A stretch of 64,000 nucleotides of DNA, taken from CAZCTC01 sp964501335. GTDB taxonomy: Bacteria; Chloroflexota; Anaerolineae; B4-G1; SLSP01. Where the stretch lies: NCBI GenBank assembly GCA_964501335.1, contig CAZCTC010000029.1, positions 1-64,000 on the forward strand. Direction: 5' to 3'. Below, in pieces: positions 8,529 through 17,040 of the stretch. Within the stretch, counting starts at the first letter, position 1. The number at the start of each line of letters is the position of its first letter. The notes under the pieces were generated by a model. That model ran no database searches, had not been told where the DNA came from, and worked only from the letters and a program-made list of their open reading frames with translations. The position numbers and the translations under genes are program-made.

Positions 8529-9917
8529 TCACGGCCGCCAGCGCGCCGGCACCGCATAGGGCCCCGCCTTCAAATCATCCAGATAACCGCAATCCACCAG
8601 ACCTCCCAACGAAAAGAAAGCCTGCCCGGCTGTCTGCAACCGCCGCGCCGTCTCCACCCGCGCCGCCAGTTGATCGAACGGCACACAGCCCTCGCTGGAA
8701 AAGACCACCCCAATGCCCGGCATAATCTTCCCCGATCCGGCGTGATCCTGAAAATCCTGCGCCGCCAGCGTCCACTTCTCCAGATCCGTAATCACATTGC
8801 CGGCATAGATCATTGGAGCCAATGCATCCAACGTCCCGCTCAATACCCAACGCTGCGAATCCTGATAATAATCCACATATCCCTGACTGGTCGCCGGCCA
8901 GCCCCACCAGTTGCGATAGACACCCCAGACAGCCGCCGAAACTGTGGCCGTAGGTCGGGTAGCGTGCGTCTGCGTGGCAATCTGCGCCACCAGCTGCGTT
9001 ACCTGCTCCCGCTGAAAAGCCGGTCGCCAGTTCGTAATCGTCATCGTGGCCGAAAGGGGATCCGCCTCATAAGCTGCCAGCGTAAACGGGTCCCACGAAT
9101 AGCCGGGGCCGGGATAACGCACATTGTCCAGATGCAGGCCATCGATCTCATAACGGCTCACCAGATCGCCGGCCACCGCTGCAATATGCTCCCGCACGGC
9201 CGGGACCGCCGGGCTCGCCCACAAATACTGATTCCATTGAATGGGCATATAACCGTTCGCCACCGGTCGATCGTAAACCCGCCAGCGATAGCCCAGACCA
9301 TAGCCCCCATTGTCGATATAAGTCCACAGGTTCAACGGATGCGCCGGTGTGATCCCCAACGTGGGGGTCAACAATCCATACGTTGAGCTGAGCGGAGCCT
9401 GCCAAGCCGGATAGACATTGATCCAGGCATGCACCTGTACCCCGGCGCGATGGGCCCGACTGATCATCTCCGTCAAAGGATCCCAGCCGGGATTCTGCCC
9501 CAACGTCCACCCCGACGACCCCGTCATCCGCGCGGCCCAGGGTTCCAGCCCCGGCGTGTAATAAGCATCCCCGGCCGCCCTGACCTGAAAGAAAATCGCA
9601 TTGAAACCGGCGCCCGCTGCCTGATCCACCACCCGTTGGATATCCGTCACCGTCGGCGTGACGCCCATCCGGGTCCAATCATAACGGCTCACCCATACCC
9701 CGCGCCACTCCACCATCGAAATCTCTTTAGCCGCAATCGGCAGATAGATCGCCGGCGTCAAAGGCTCCGTATCGCTCACGATCGTAGTTGATCCAGAAAC
9801 AGAAGCCGCCCGTACCACTCGCCCCGGCAACGCCGCCACCGCCGTCACCCCCAATCCCACCGCCAGCGCCCATGCCGTAACCACCCAGCCCCATCGCCGT
9901 AAATTCATCCGTCTCAT
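8529..9917 (-). CDS. Secreted glycosyl hydrolase-like protein, GHL10/YngK type
   Basis: 462 residues. The start at 9917 is preceded by AAGGAGTG with good spacing. An arginine-containing signal peptide (residues about 1-37) is followed by a short linker with the phrase IYLPIAAKE, then the catalytic-type domain from EWRGVWVSRYDW (about 73) to near the C-terminus. Conserved features of the glycosyl-hydrolase-like 10 family (PF02638) include GFNAIFFQVRAAGDAYY, VQVHAWINVYPAW and DGLHLDNVRYPGPGY, consistent with a TIM barrel using acidic residues to cleave polysaccharide. Substrate cannot be told from sequence. It is a lone gene and probably acts outside the membrane, perhaps on cell wall or sheath polymer. 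Confidence 0.85.
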   Translation of the reverse strand: MRRMNLRRWGWVVTAWALAVGLGVTAVAALPGRVVRAASVSGSTTIVSDTEPLTPAIYLPIAAKEISMVEWRGVWVSRYDWTRMGVTPTVTDIQRVVDQAAGAGFNAIFFQVRAAGDAYYTPGLEPWAARMTGSSGWTLGQNPGWDPLTEMISRAHRAGVQVHAWINVYPAWQAPLSSTYGLLTPTLGITPAHPLNLWTYIDNGGYGLGYRWRVYDRPVANGYMPIQWNQYLWASPAVPAVREHIAAVAGDLVSRYEIDGLHLDNVRYPGPGYSWDPFTLAAYEADPLSATMTITNWRPAFQREQVTQLVAQIATQTHATRPTATVSAAVWGVYRNWWGWPATSQGYVDYYQDSQRWVLSGTLDALAPMIYAGNVITDLEKWTLAAQDFQDHAGSGKIMPGIGVVFSSEGCVPFDQLAARVETARRLQTAGQAFFSLGGLVDCGYLDDLKAGPYAVPARWRP

Positions 9918-9991
9918 CGAACACTCCTTTCGCCCATCGATTTTTCTATCCTTTCATAGGAGAATATCCGCCTGTGGAGCGGGCATTTTTA

Positions 9992-10098
9992 GCGTCCCGC
10001 AAATGATCCTTTTTCGCCCGGAGACGACGCACGGGATGGGCAAAAAGCGTTATTTTTTGTGTTTTCGCGGGCTTCAGAAAGCCCGCGAAAACACCGTT
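9992..10098 (-). repeat. Hairpin-tail element, copy 6 (reverse)
   Basis: Opens with the reversed tail GCGTCCCGC (9992-10000) and closes with a perfect 16-bp stem (10059-10074 with 10079-10094), loop CAGA, stem top CGCGGGC. It lies upstream of the glycosidase gene. Confidence 0.85.
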
Positions 10099-10150
10099 CT
10101 TTTCTCCCGTTTTTCCCGGTTAACCGCACAAGTAAGTCGGAGAATACTAA

Positions 10151-10195
10151 AAGCATTTTGGGCGCGCTGTCGTAGACAGCGCGCCCAAAATGCTT
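10151..10195. terminator. Stand-alone hairpin, terminator-like
   Basis: A perfect 21-bp stem (10151-10171 with 10175-10195), loop GTA. It has an A/T base and a GGGCGCGC crown. A second short inverted repeat of C and G runs follows at 10202-10228. It sits between divergent genes, so its role as a terminator is less obvious than for others of this shape. Confidence 0.5.
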
Positions 10196-10290
10196 AATAA
10201 TCCCCCTTTCCCTCGGGGGAAAGGGGGGCAGGGGGGATAGGGGGAATTAAAAAGCACTCTTTAGCAAACGTACCAGGATAGTAACCTTAA

Positions 10291-10318
10291 TTTCCAAAAC
10301 CGCCAAATGTGGTATCCT
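10291..10318 (+). promoter_or_regulatory. Likely promoter for the propeller lipoprotein
   Basis: TTTCCA (10291-10296), a 16-bp spacer and TATCCT (10313-10318). Moderate match to a housekeeping promoter. The leader would be about 90 bases. Confidence 0.4.
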
Positions 10319-10415
10319 TCGCCCGATAAAACAGCAAAAAGCAACCGCAATCTAACAGCCCCTTCCTGCCTGCGGCCGGCTTTCTACTGTCCATTGCCCC
10401 ACAAGGAGATCCCGA

Positions 10416-11846
10416 ATGAAGAAACTTTGGTTATTGCTCGCCCTGGGCCTGCTGATGATTGTCGCCTGCCAGGCCACCCCCACCCCCACACCGACTCGAC
10501 TCCCGCTCACCGATTCGGACTGTGAAGAAGAAGAAACCAGCTCCGCCTGTGGCTTGCCGGGAGTCAGCACCCCCACCGAAACGCCTATGCCGGTCTGCAC
10601 GCCCCCCGCCTGCGCCCTTGGTGAAGAATACTACTGCGCCGGCGAATGCCCCGGCGGCTGCGGTACCACCTGCGCCACCCCGACGCCTCTGCCCACCGGC
10701 CCGATCCAGATCGTCTACAGCGAAGCCGATCAGCTCAAAATAATCCTGGATAATTCCGAACCCCAAACGCTCACCACCGGCGGCCCGGACACCGTCATCG
10801 GCTTCTCCCCCGACGGTCACCGGGTACTCTTCCAGCGCGCCCTGCCCCCCAGCCCGGCGGGCCTCTCCCGCAGCGAACTGCGCCTCATCGATATCGACGG
10901 CCAGAATGAACGTCGTCTGCTGGGCCCCGAAGATCTGCCCACCGAACAGGGCGTCCCCATGGGCGGCGAATCGACCGTCACACTGGAACGCTTTCCCGAG
11001 CGCATCGCCTGGCAGCCGGGCGGCAACCTGATCGCCTTCACTACCCACCTGGACGCCGATATCAACGTTCCCAAAAACGATCTCTGGACCTTGAATCTGA
11101 CCGACGGAAAACTCACGCAAATCCTGGATGAAGGTCAGGGCGGCGCCTTTGCCTTCTCCCCCGACGGCCAATGGTTGATGATCGGCGGCGTGGATAAAAT
11201 CGTCCGGGTAAAAATTGACGGCACCCAATACACCAACCTGGTCAATTTCCAGGCCGTCAATACCGCCAGTGAATACGCATTCCGCCCGCAACCGGTCTGG
11301 CCGCCGGATCAAAACAGCTACGCGCTGGCGCTGGTCTCCTCTCCTGAACCCTTCAATGAAACGCCCAGCGCCACGCTCTGGAAATTGCCGATCGAAGGCG
11401 AAGCCGAAGAATTGACCACCCTGACCGGAGAGTTTCTTTACTACGCGATGGAAGATCGTATCTGGTCTACCCAACGCGACCTCATGGCCTATGTCCAGGA
11501 CGGCCAACTCTATCTGGCAAAATCCGACGGCAGCGCCGCCGAACCTTACGCCCAGGGGGTCAACGAATTCATCGAATGGGTCCCCGGCACCCACAACTTC
11601 GTCTTCACCCAGGGAAGAATCCCGGAATTCTACCTCGGCGCCCCCGGACAGGAACCTCAACGGCTCGTTCTGGTAGGCGACGCCACCTCCATCATGGAAA
11701 TCCGCTGGGCCGATCCCCAGACCTTCGTCTACCGCGCCCTGAGCGGAGATTCCAAAATCCTCCAACTCGGCTATCTGGATAAACCCCACCGTCAGCTTAC
11801 CATCGTCCCCGGCACCGACCCCATCGCCTTCGACGTTTATCCTTAA
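10416..11846 (+). CDS. Lipoprotein with Cys module and WD40-like (PD40) propeller
   Basis: 476 residues; ATG behind AAGGAG. A lipobox ends at Cys18 (IVAC), predicting a membrane-anchored lipoprotein. A short Thr-Pro linker and one six-Cys module (about residues 62-87) matching those at 7401 follow. The remainder looks like a six-bladed propeller of the TolB/PD40 type, with FSPDG phrases (FSPDGHRVLF, FSPDGQWLMI) and blade-like repeats about 50 residues apart. Propellers of this kind bind proteins or ligands; no catalytic motif is seen. The next gene is preceded by its own promoter and by a strong hairpin at 11854. Confidence 0.8.
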   Translation: MKKLWLLLALGLLMIVACQATPTPTPTRLPLTDSDCEEEETSSACGLPGVSTPTETPMPVCTPPACALGEEYYCAGECPGGCGTTCATPTPLPTGPIQIVYSEADQLKIILDNSEPQTLTTGGPDTVIGFSPDGHRVLFQRALPPSPAGLSRSELRLIDIDGQNERRLLGPEDLPTEQGVPMGGESTVTLERFPERIAWQPGGNLIAFTTHLDADINVPKNDLWTLNLTDGKLTQILDEGQGGAFAFSPDGQWLMIGGVDKIVRVKIDGTQYTNLVNFQAVNTASEYAFRPQPVWPPDQNSYALALVSSPEPFNETPSATLWKLPIEGEAEELTTLTGEFLYYAMEDRIWSTQRDLMAYVQDGQLYLAKSDGSAAEPYAQGVNEFIEWVPGTHNFVFTQGRIPEFYLGAPGQEPQRLVLVGDATSIMEIRWADPQTFVYRALSGDSKILQLGYLDKPHRQLTIVPGTDPIAFDVYP

Positions 11847-11853
11847 CGGAAAC

Positions 11854-11898
11854 CTTATTTTTTCGCGCGCCGCCGGCGGCGGCGCGCGAAAAAATAAG
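11854..11898. terminator. Hairpin terminator after the propeller lipoprotein
   Basis: A perfect 21-bp stem (11854-11874 with 11878-11898), loop GGC, base CTTATTTTTTCG, starting eight bases after the stop. A- and T-runs on both flanks allow termination in both directions. Confidence 0.75.
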
Positions 11899-11921
11899 TA
11901 AAATATAAACTCCTGGCCCCC

Positions 11922-11950
11922 TTGCCGCTTTGCCCCGGCCGTGGTATGCT
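11922..11950 (+). promoter_or_regulatory. Promoter of the transporter-era-padR operon
   Basis: TTGCCG (11922-11927), a 17-bp spacer and TATGCT (11945-11950). It overlaps the extended open frame upstream of the chosen start, supporting a start at 11991 rather than 11922. Confidence 0.55.
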
Positions 11951-11990
11951 TAGCCCACTAAAGCCTTACACAAAGGAGAACCCAAAGTCC

Positions 11991-12656
11991 ATGGCCGTTG
12001 CAATCTCCGGGGAACGCACCCGCGCCCCCGAGCAGACCCTCACTCTAACCCAGGTAGGCGTGTTGATCGTCGCCGGCTATATTGCCGCACAAATCCTCTC
12101 CGACATCGCCAGCCTTAAAATCGCCCTCGTCTGGGGCTTCAGCATCGACGGCGGCACCTTCATCTACCCGCTCACCTTCACCCTGCGCGATATCGTCCAT
12201 AAACAGCTGGGCCGCAAAGCCGCTGTGACCGTCGTCATCGCCGCCGCCGCGATCAATCTGCTTATGGCAGCCTACTTTGCCCTGTTGACCGCCCTGCCGG
12301 CCGATCCGACCTGGCCCTTGCAAAGCTCTTTCGCGGCCATCCTCTCCCCGGTCTGGCGTATCGTCGTCGCCAGCATCCTCGCTGAAGTCGTCAGCGAATT
12401 GCTGGATACCGAACTCTATCACCTTTGGGTCACCAAAATCACCCGCCGCTATCAATGGAGCCGGGTCCTGGTCAGCAACGCCCTCAGTATCCCCCTCGAC
12501 AGCCTGATCTTCTGCTGGGGTGCCTTCGGCGGTATCTATACCGTCGCCACAGTCTGGTCCATCTTCTGGGCCAATGTCCTGGTCAAAGGGCTCACCACCC
12601 TGATCAGCCTGCCTGGAATTTATGTCGTACCTGAAAACAAGGAGATCGAAGCATGA
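11991..12656 (+). CDS. Queuosine precursor transporter, YhhQ/VUT family
   Basis: 221 residues from ATG 11991, behind AAAGGAG; the frame is open upstream but overlaps the promoter. It is an integral membrane protein with about six hydrophobic segments, including VGVLIVAGYIAAQIL and VTVVIAAAAINLLMAAYFALL. Family traits (formerly DUF165) are present: LTFTLRDIVHKQLGRKAA in the early part and a later acidic ILAEVVSELLDTELYH motif. Known members import 7-deazaguanine precursors of the tRNA base queuosine. No queuosine synthesis gene is nearby, which fits salvage. Its stop overlaps the next start (ATGA). Confidence 0.8.
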   Translation: MAVAISGERTRAPEQTLTLTQVGVLIVAGYIAAQILSDIASLKIALVWGFSIDGGTFIYPLTFTLRDIVHKQLGRKAAVTVVIAAAAINLLMAAYFALLTALPADPTWPLQSSFAAILSPVWRIVVASILAEVVSELLDTELYHLWVTKITRRYQWSRVLVSNALSIPLDSLIFCWGAFGGIYTVATVWSIFWANVLVKGLTTLISLPGIYVVPENKEIEA

Positions 12657-13990
12657 AAGCCGATCGACAACATCATAACCTTACCCCTGATGATCACAAG
12701 AACCCTTCCGACTGGGATGATGAAGATCTGCCGGAAGAAGATCTGGAAGATCTCGATGAAGATATGCCCCGTCCCCTTCTGCCGGAAGATGACGACGAGG
12801 ATCTGCTGGAAGACGATCTCGATCAACCTGTCACCGCTCCCAAAAAGAACCCCGGCCTGCCCGAAGGCTGGCCGGTAATCGACGATGAGGGCCTCGATGA
12901 CGAGGAACTCTGGGATGACGACAGCGAACTGCTGGAAGATGAAATGGACGCAGAGATCGATGAGGAATTTGACGATGATGAGGAATTCGATCTGGACGAC
13001 GATGAAAACAACGCCAGCGCCGCCCTCATTGAAAACTTCCTGACTCAGACCGGCGGCACGCCCGGCAATGACTGGCGCGAAACCGAACTCCCCCCCGACT
13101 ACCGCTCCGGCTTCGTCGCCCTCATCGGCCGCCCCAACGTCGGGAAATCCACCCTGGTTAACGCCTTGATGGGCCAAAAGATCGCCATCGTCTCGCCCAA
13201 ACCCCAGACCACCCGCCAGCGCATCTCGGCGATTTACACCCAACCCGATTACCAGGTTATCTTCATCGACACCCCCGGCATCCATAACTCCCCCTATCAG
13301 CGCCTGGGCTCGACCATGAACGAACATGCCACCTCGGCCATCCCCGATGCCGATGTAATTCTCTTCGTCGTCGATATCTCCGCCCCTCCGGGAGATGAAG
13401 ATCGCCGCATCGCCGCGCTGCTCCGTCAAAAAGCCAGCAAGAAACCCCTCTTCTTCGTCATGAATAAGATGGATGTTCTGCCGATGGAACGGGCCAAGGA
13501 ACGGATCGAAACCTATTGGGCCCTCTATCCCAACTACACCGATTCCATCCCCACCAGCGCGCTCCACGATCGCAATATCGAACTGCTGCGCAAACACATC
13601 CTGGAACATATTCCCCAGGGCCCGCGCTATTATCCCGACGACCAGCTGAGCGATCAGACCGAACGCCAGATCGCCGCCGAATTGATCCGGGAAGCGGCAT
13701 TGCACTACACCCATCAGGAAGTCCCGCATGCCACCGCCGTCCTGATCGAAGAATTTCTGGAACGCCCCAACGGCGACCTCTATGTCAACGCCACGATCTG
13801 GGTGGAAAAAGATTCCCAGAAACCGATCCTCATCGGCAAACAGGGCCAGATGCTTAAACGGATCGGAGCCGCCGCCCGCAAAGAGCTGGAGCGCTTCGTC
13901 GGAGGTCACGTCTTCCTGGATCTGTGGGTCAAAGTCCGCCCCAACTGGCGCGATCGGGAACAGGATCTCCAGGAACTGGGTTTGAAATAA
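12653..13990 (+). CDS. era: GTPase Era with long acidic N-terminal extension
   Basis: 445 residues, against about 300 for ordinary Era. Residues 1 to about 148 are extremely acidic (runs of D and E) and look disordered. The G domain follows: G1 GRPNVGKST with Lys165, G3 DTPGIH, G4 NKMD, G5 near SALHD. The C-terminal KH domain has the usual ILIGKQGQMLKRIG loop and FLDLWVKVRPNWR ending. Era binds the 3' end of 16S rRNA during 30S assembly. The extension is in frame with no alternative start: ATGA overlap with the transporter gene fixes the start. Translationally coupled to the gene before and followed six bases later by padR. Confidence 0.93.
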   Translation: MKADRQHHNLTPDDHKNPSDWDDEDLPEEDLEDLDEDMPRPLLPEDDDEDLLEDDLDQPVTAPKKNPGLPEGWPVIDDEGLDDEELWDDDSELLEDEMDAEIDEEFDDDEEFDLDDDENNASAALIENFLTQTGGTPGNDWRETELPPDYRSGFVALIGRPNVGKSTLVNALMGQKIAIVSPKPQTTRQRISAIYTQPDYQVIFIDTPGIHNSPYQRLGSTMNEHATSAIPDADVILFVVDISAPPGDEDRRIAALLRQKASKKPLFFVMNKMDVLPMERAKERIETYWALYPNYTDSIPTSALHDRNIELLRKHILEHIPQGPRYYPDDQLSDQTERQIAAELIREAALHYTHQEVPHATAVLIEEFLERPNGDLYVNATIWVEKDSQKPILIGKQGQMLKRIGAAARKELERFVGGHVFLDLWVKVRPNWRDREQDLQELGLK

Positions 13991-13996
13991 GCGCCT

Positions 13997-14533
13997 ATGA
14001 GCCCTATGGTTCGCTTGCCTTTAACCGTCGAGCAAGCGCTGCTGGGTTTTCTACGCCGGCAGCCCATGCACGGTTATGAGATCCATCAAAAACTGTCAGA
14101 CGCGACCGGCATCGGTCGCGTCTGGCGCTTAAAACAAAGTCAACTCTATGCCCTCCTCAACCGGCTGGAAGAAGAAGGCTACATCGCCGCCACCCAGGAA
14201 CTCCAGGAAAACCGCCCACCCCGCAATGTCTACCACCTCACCCCCGACGGAGAAACCACCTTCCTTGACTGGGTCACCGAACCCGTAGCCCACGGTCGCC
14301 AGTTCCGCGTCGAATTCATGGTCAAACTCTACTTCGCCCGTCTGGAAAATCCCGAGGTGCTGCAACAACTCCTCGACCGCCAGGAAACCGCCTGTCGTGA
14401 ATGGCTGACCACCAACGAGGCCGAAGCCGAATCCCTGCAACAGACCGCCCCCTACGACTGGCTCGTCTACCGCTTCCGCATCGGCCAGATCCAGGCCATG
14501 CTCGACTGGCTGGAACTCTGCCGCACCGCCTGA
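13997..14533 (+). CDS. PadR family transcriptional regulator
   Basis: 178 residues. The N-terminal winged helix shows the PadR signature: LLGFLRRQPMHGYEI, then LKQSQLYALLNRLEEEGYI, then PPRNVYHLTPDGE. The C-terminal half is the longer helical dimerisation domain of the AphA-like subgroup (Vir_act_alpha_C type). It lies six bases after era, so it is probably cotranscribed. No ribosome site is strong; the ATG at 13997 or the one at 14006 could be used. Its target is unknown. An inverted-repeat pair follows the stop. Confidence 0.85.
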   Translation: MSPMVRLPLTVEQALLGFLRRQPMHGYEIHQKLSDATGIGRVWRLKQSQLYALLNRLEEEGYIAATQELQENRPPRNVYHLTPDGETTFLDWVTEPVAHGRQFRVEFMVKLYFARLENPEVLQQLLDRQETACREWLTTNEAEAESLQQTAPYDWLVYRFRIGQIQAMLDWLELCRTA

Positions 14534-14544
14534 AATAAAATAAA

Positions 14545-14615
14545 GGGCGGCCACATCGGGCCGCCCCTACAAAATGTCATCTGATGTAGGGGCGCCCCTG
14601 CGTGGGCGCCCCTAC
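14545..14615. terminator. Double inverted repeat between convergent operons
   Basis: Two stems, GGGCGGCC/GGCCGCCC (14545-14552 with 14559-14566) and GTAGGGGCGCCC/GGGCGCCCCTAC (14586-14597 with 14604-14615), lie between padR and the MOSC gene. The GTAGGGGCG phrase is a dispersed repeat also seen near 42476-42519. It is a likely bidirectional terminator. Confidence 0.55.
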
Positions 14616-14623
14616 AAGATTTC

Positions 14624-15064
14624 CTATAAAATCTCCACCACATCCCCCACCCGGACCTCGCCGGGCTCCAACACCTTCACAAAAATCCCCTCCCGGGGCA
14701 TCACACAATCGCCGGCCGCATAGTAAATCGCACACTTATCATGACAGATCTTCCCAATCTGCGTCACTTCCACCAGCGCCGTCCCCAACCGCAGCTGAGT
14801 CCCCACCGGCAACGTGTGCAATACCAGCCCCTGCGTCGTAATATTTTCCGCAAAACTCCCGGGACGCACCTTCAAGCCCTTCGCCTGCATCTGTTGAATC
14901 GATTCCATCGCCAACAGGGAAACCTGGCGATGCCAGTTGCCCGCATGGGCGTCGTTTTCCAGTCCCCAATCCACCCGCAACACCCCCACCGGAATGGGAT
15001 TCTTCACCACCCCTTTGCGATCGCTGACACAGACCGCCACCACAGCTCCCTGCTCACCACTCAT
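14624..15064 (-). CDS. MOSC domain protein
   Basis: 146 residues, a stand-alone MOSC domain (related to the molybdenum cofactor sulfurase C-terminus). Seen: VVAVCVSDRKG start, the DAHAGNWHRQVSLL stretch, RPGSFAENITTQG, and a late cysteine (CHDKCAIYYAAGDC) followed by PREGIFVKVL. MOSC proteins carry sulfur or bind Moco. The gene overlaps the end of moaC by four bases (ATGA), so it is last in a moaA-moaC-MOSC operon. The context supports a role in finishing or handling molybdenum cofactor. Confidence 0.88.
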   Translation of the reverse strand: MSGEQGAVVAVCVSDRKGVVKNPIPVGVLRVDWGLENDAHAGNWHRQVSLLAMESIQQMQAKGLKVRPGSFAENITTQGLVLHTLPVGTQLRLGTALVEVTQIGKICHDKCAIYYAAGDCVMPREGIFVKVLEPGEVRVGDVVEIL

Positions 15065-15543
15065 TCAAGATCCTCCAACACAATATCGCCGCTCTTCCCG
15101 CCATGCTTGCGCACCAATCGCACATTCTGAATTCGCATCGCCCGATCTACCGATTTGCACATATCGTAAACCGCCAATGCGGCCACACTGACCGCCGTCA
15201 GGGCCTCCATCTCCACGCCGGTGGTCCCGGCACAACGCACCTGCGCTACAATCTGCAAAACCGGCTTATCCGGCAAAAAGACAAACCGCATCTCCACGGC
15301 CGTAATCGGCAATGGATGACAGAGCGGAATCAATTCCGAAGTCCGCTTGGCCGCCATAATCCCGGCCACCCGGGCCACAGCCAACACATCGCCCTTGGGC
15401 ATATCGCCCCCCTGAATCAGTTCCCGCGTCTCCGGCAACATCCAAACCTCTCCCGCCGCCACGGCTTCCCGTAACGTCGTCGGCTTGGCGCTGGTATCCA
15501 CCATCCGCGCCGCTCCAGTTTCATCCAGATGGGTCAGAGTCAT
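15061..15543 (-). CDS. moaC: Cyclic pyranopterin monophosphate synthase MoaC
   Basis: 160 residues, the usual length. Converts the MoaA product to cyclic pyranopterin monophosphate in Moco synthesis. Family motifs are complete: ARMVDTSAK, GDVLAVARVAGIMAAK, SELIPLCHPLPIT and GVEMEALTAVSVAALAVYDMCKS. It lies 42 bases after moaA and overlaps the MOSC gene. A GAGGCAAC site precedes the ATG. Confidence 0.96.
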   Translation of the reverse strand: MTLTHLDETGAARMVDTSAKPTTLREAVAAGEVWMLPETRELIQGGDMPKGDVLAVARVAGIMAAKRTSELIPLCHPLPITAVEMRFVFLPDKPVLQIVAQVRCAGTTGVEMEALTAVSVAALAVYDMCKSVDRAMRIQNVRLVRKHGGKSGDIVLEDLE

Positions 15544-15585
15544 TTCGTTGCCTCCTGAAAAAATAGCCGCTTTCGGCCCCCAAAT

Positions 15586-16575
15586 TTACCCACCAATACA
15601 AGACATCGGCAAAAGACACTCCGGCAAATCTGCCAGATGATGCCCCTGAGGTTTATGGATAATCCCACTCAACAACAACTCACGCAACTCCTCATCAGCC
15701 ACCCCGTTCCGCAGCGCCATACGCAAATCCACTGCCGCATTGGACATCAAACAGGGCAACAATAAGCCATTCGAAGTCAATCGCAACCGATTGCAGGATT
15801 GACAGAAATGATCGCTCACCGGACTGATAAAGCCTACCGTCCCTTCTCCACCGGAAAGACGGTAATAGCGTGCCGGGCCGATCCCCACCCCTAACCCTTC
15901 CGCCACCGGCTCCAGAGCCCCCAACGCCGACTCGATTCGCGAACGCATCTCCCGGGCTGAAACCACCCCATTGCCCGTCCAGACCTCTCCGGCCCCCAAC
16001 GGCATCACCTCGATAAATCGCACATGCCAGTCCTTTGCCAGCGTCAGACGGGCCAGATCGACGATCTCATCATCGTTCATGCCCCGTACCATCACCACAT
16101 TCACCTTCACCGGCTTCAGCCCGGCCGCCAGCGCCGCCTCCCGCCCTGCCAGCACCTGATTCAGCTCTCCCAGACGAGAGATATGCCGGAATCGTTCCGG
16201 CTGCAATGTATCCAGGCTCAAATTGATCCGTTTCAATCCGGCCCGCGCCAGTTCTTCCGCATAGCGCGGCAGCAACAGACCATTGGTCGTCAGGGAAAGA
16301 TCATCCAAACCCGGAATCCGGGCCAGATCATGTACCAGATCTACAATCCCGCCTCGTACCAGAGGCTCCCCCCCCGTCAGCCGCACATGGGTGATTCCCA
16401 TCCCCACCGCCACCCGCACGACCCGCACAATTTCCTCATAACGCAAAATGTCCTCATGGGTCAGTTTACTCACGCCTTCCTCCGGCATGCAGTAAACACA
16501 ACGCAAATTACAGCGGTCGGTAAGGGAAACTCGTAAATATCGGATTGGACGATCGTATGTATCCTGATAGGTCAT
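15586..16575 (-). CDS. moaA: GTP 3',8-cyclase MoaA
   Basis: 329 residues from ATG 16575 (MTYQDTYDRPIRYLRVSLT); the longer frame to 16635 has no better support. Radical SAM enzyme for the first step of molybdenum cofactor synthesis. The N-terminal cluster motif is CNLRCVYC. The C-terminal [4Fe-4S] site is CQSC plus a Cys 14 residues later. GGEPLVRGG and the GTP-binding arginines in the middle are present. The C-terminus ends ...SCIGG, with the terminal GG that MoaA needs. First gene of the operon with moaC and MOSC; no moaB, moaD or moaE in the window. Confidence 0.96.
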   Translation of the reverse strand: MTYQDTYDRPIRYLRVSLTDRCNLRCVYCMPEEGVSKLTHEDILRYEEIVRVVRVAVGMGITHVRLTGGEPLVRGGIVDLVHDLARIPGLDDLSLTTNGLLLPRYAEELARAGLKRINLSLDTLQPERFRHISRLGELNQVLAGREAALAAGLKPVKVNVVMVRGMNDDEIVDLARLTLAKDWHVRFIEVMPLGAGEVWTGNGVVSAREMRSRIESALGALEPVAEGLGVGIGPARYYRLSGGEGTVGFISPVSDHFCQSCNRLRLTSNGLLLPCLMSNAAVDLRMALRNGVADEELRELLLSGIIHKPQGHHLADLPECLLPMSCIGG

Positions 16576-16653
16576 TGAAGTCTCCAATGTCGACAGAAAG
16601 TACCGCAAGTGTATCCCGGTTCCTGTCAGGGTCAACCCCCAATCCCCCCTAAC

Positions 16654-16690
16654 GTTTTGCGCGCCATCCCTATGGAACGGCGCGCAAAAC
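16654..16690. terminator. Stand-alone hairpin
   Basis: A 12-bp stem GTTTTGCGCGCC (16654-16665 with 16679-16690) around a 13-base loop, upstream of moaA. It has the same A/T base and GC crown as the terminators at other gene ends. Confidence 0.4.
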
Positions 16691-16774
16691 CGGGAACCGC
16701 CAGATATAATTCAATGGCCTCTCAATTCATGGCCTGTCCTGAAAACAGGCCCAGAAAAGACTCACCACAGATCG

Positions 16775-16876
16775 AAGATATTGCAAATAGACACGGAGGA
16801 CACAGAGAAGAATTTAGAGAAAATCTCCTCTCTTCTTCTCTGTGATCTCTGCGCCTCTGTGGTGAAATCTCTTCTC
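16775..16876. repeat. CTCTGTGGTGAAAT-type inverted repeat
   Basis: CTCACCACAGA... and ...CTCTGTGGTGAAAT face each other, with GACACGGAGGACACAGAGAA and its counterpart inside. Related copies are near 26934, 48936, 49973 and 52424. The phrase ATGGCCTGTCCTGAAAA flanks it at both sides (about 16730 and 16908). Confidence 0.7.
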
Positions 16877-16939
16877 TTTTTCATCCTTCGGGGTGCCGCC
16901 CCCCGCATGGCCTGTCCTGAAAATAACCCCCGCCTTGTA

Positions 16940-17040
16940 ACGTCCCGCAAATGATCTTTTCCCGGTCAGATACGACGCGCTGGATCGAAAGAGAGTTTTT
17001 TGTTTATGGTTTCGTGCGCCTCAGAAGGCGCACGAAACCA
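16940..17040 (-). repeat. Hairpin-tail element, copy 7 (reverse)
   Basis: Reversed tail ACGTCCCGC (16940-16948) with CAGATACGACGCGCTGG, then a perfect 14-bp stem (17007-17020 with 17027-17040), loop TCAGAA, stem top CGTGCGCC. It joins directly to the 157-bp tandem array. Confidence 0.85.

Noticed and set aside
8220..9386. 388-codon plus-strand frame
   Set aside because: Antisense of the GHL10-type gene and partly of a repeat; its product is Arg/Pro/His-rich without known motifs.
12620..13909. 429-codon minus-strand frame over era
   Set aside because: Antisense of era, whose GTPase motifs are complete on the plus strand.
16576..16653. Moco riboswitch before moaA
   Set aside because: The leader shows no conserved multi-stem pattern that I can recognise; only a simple hairpin further up.
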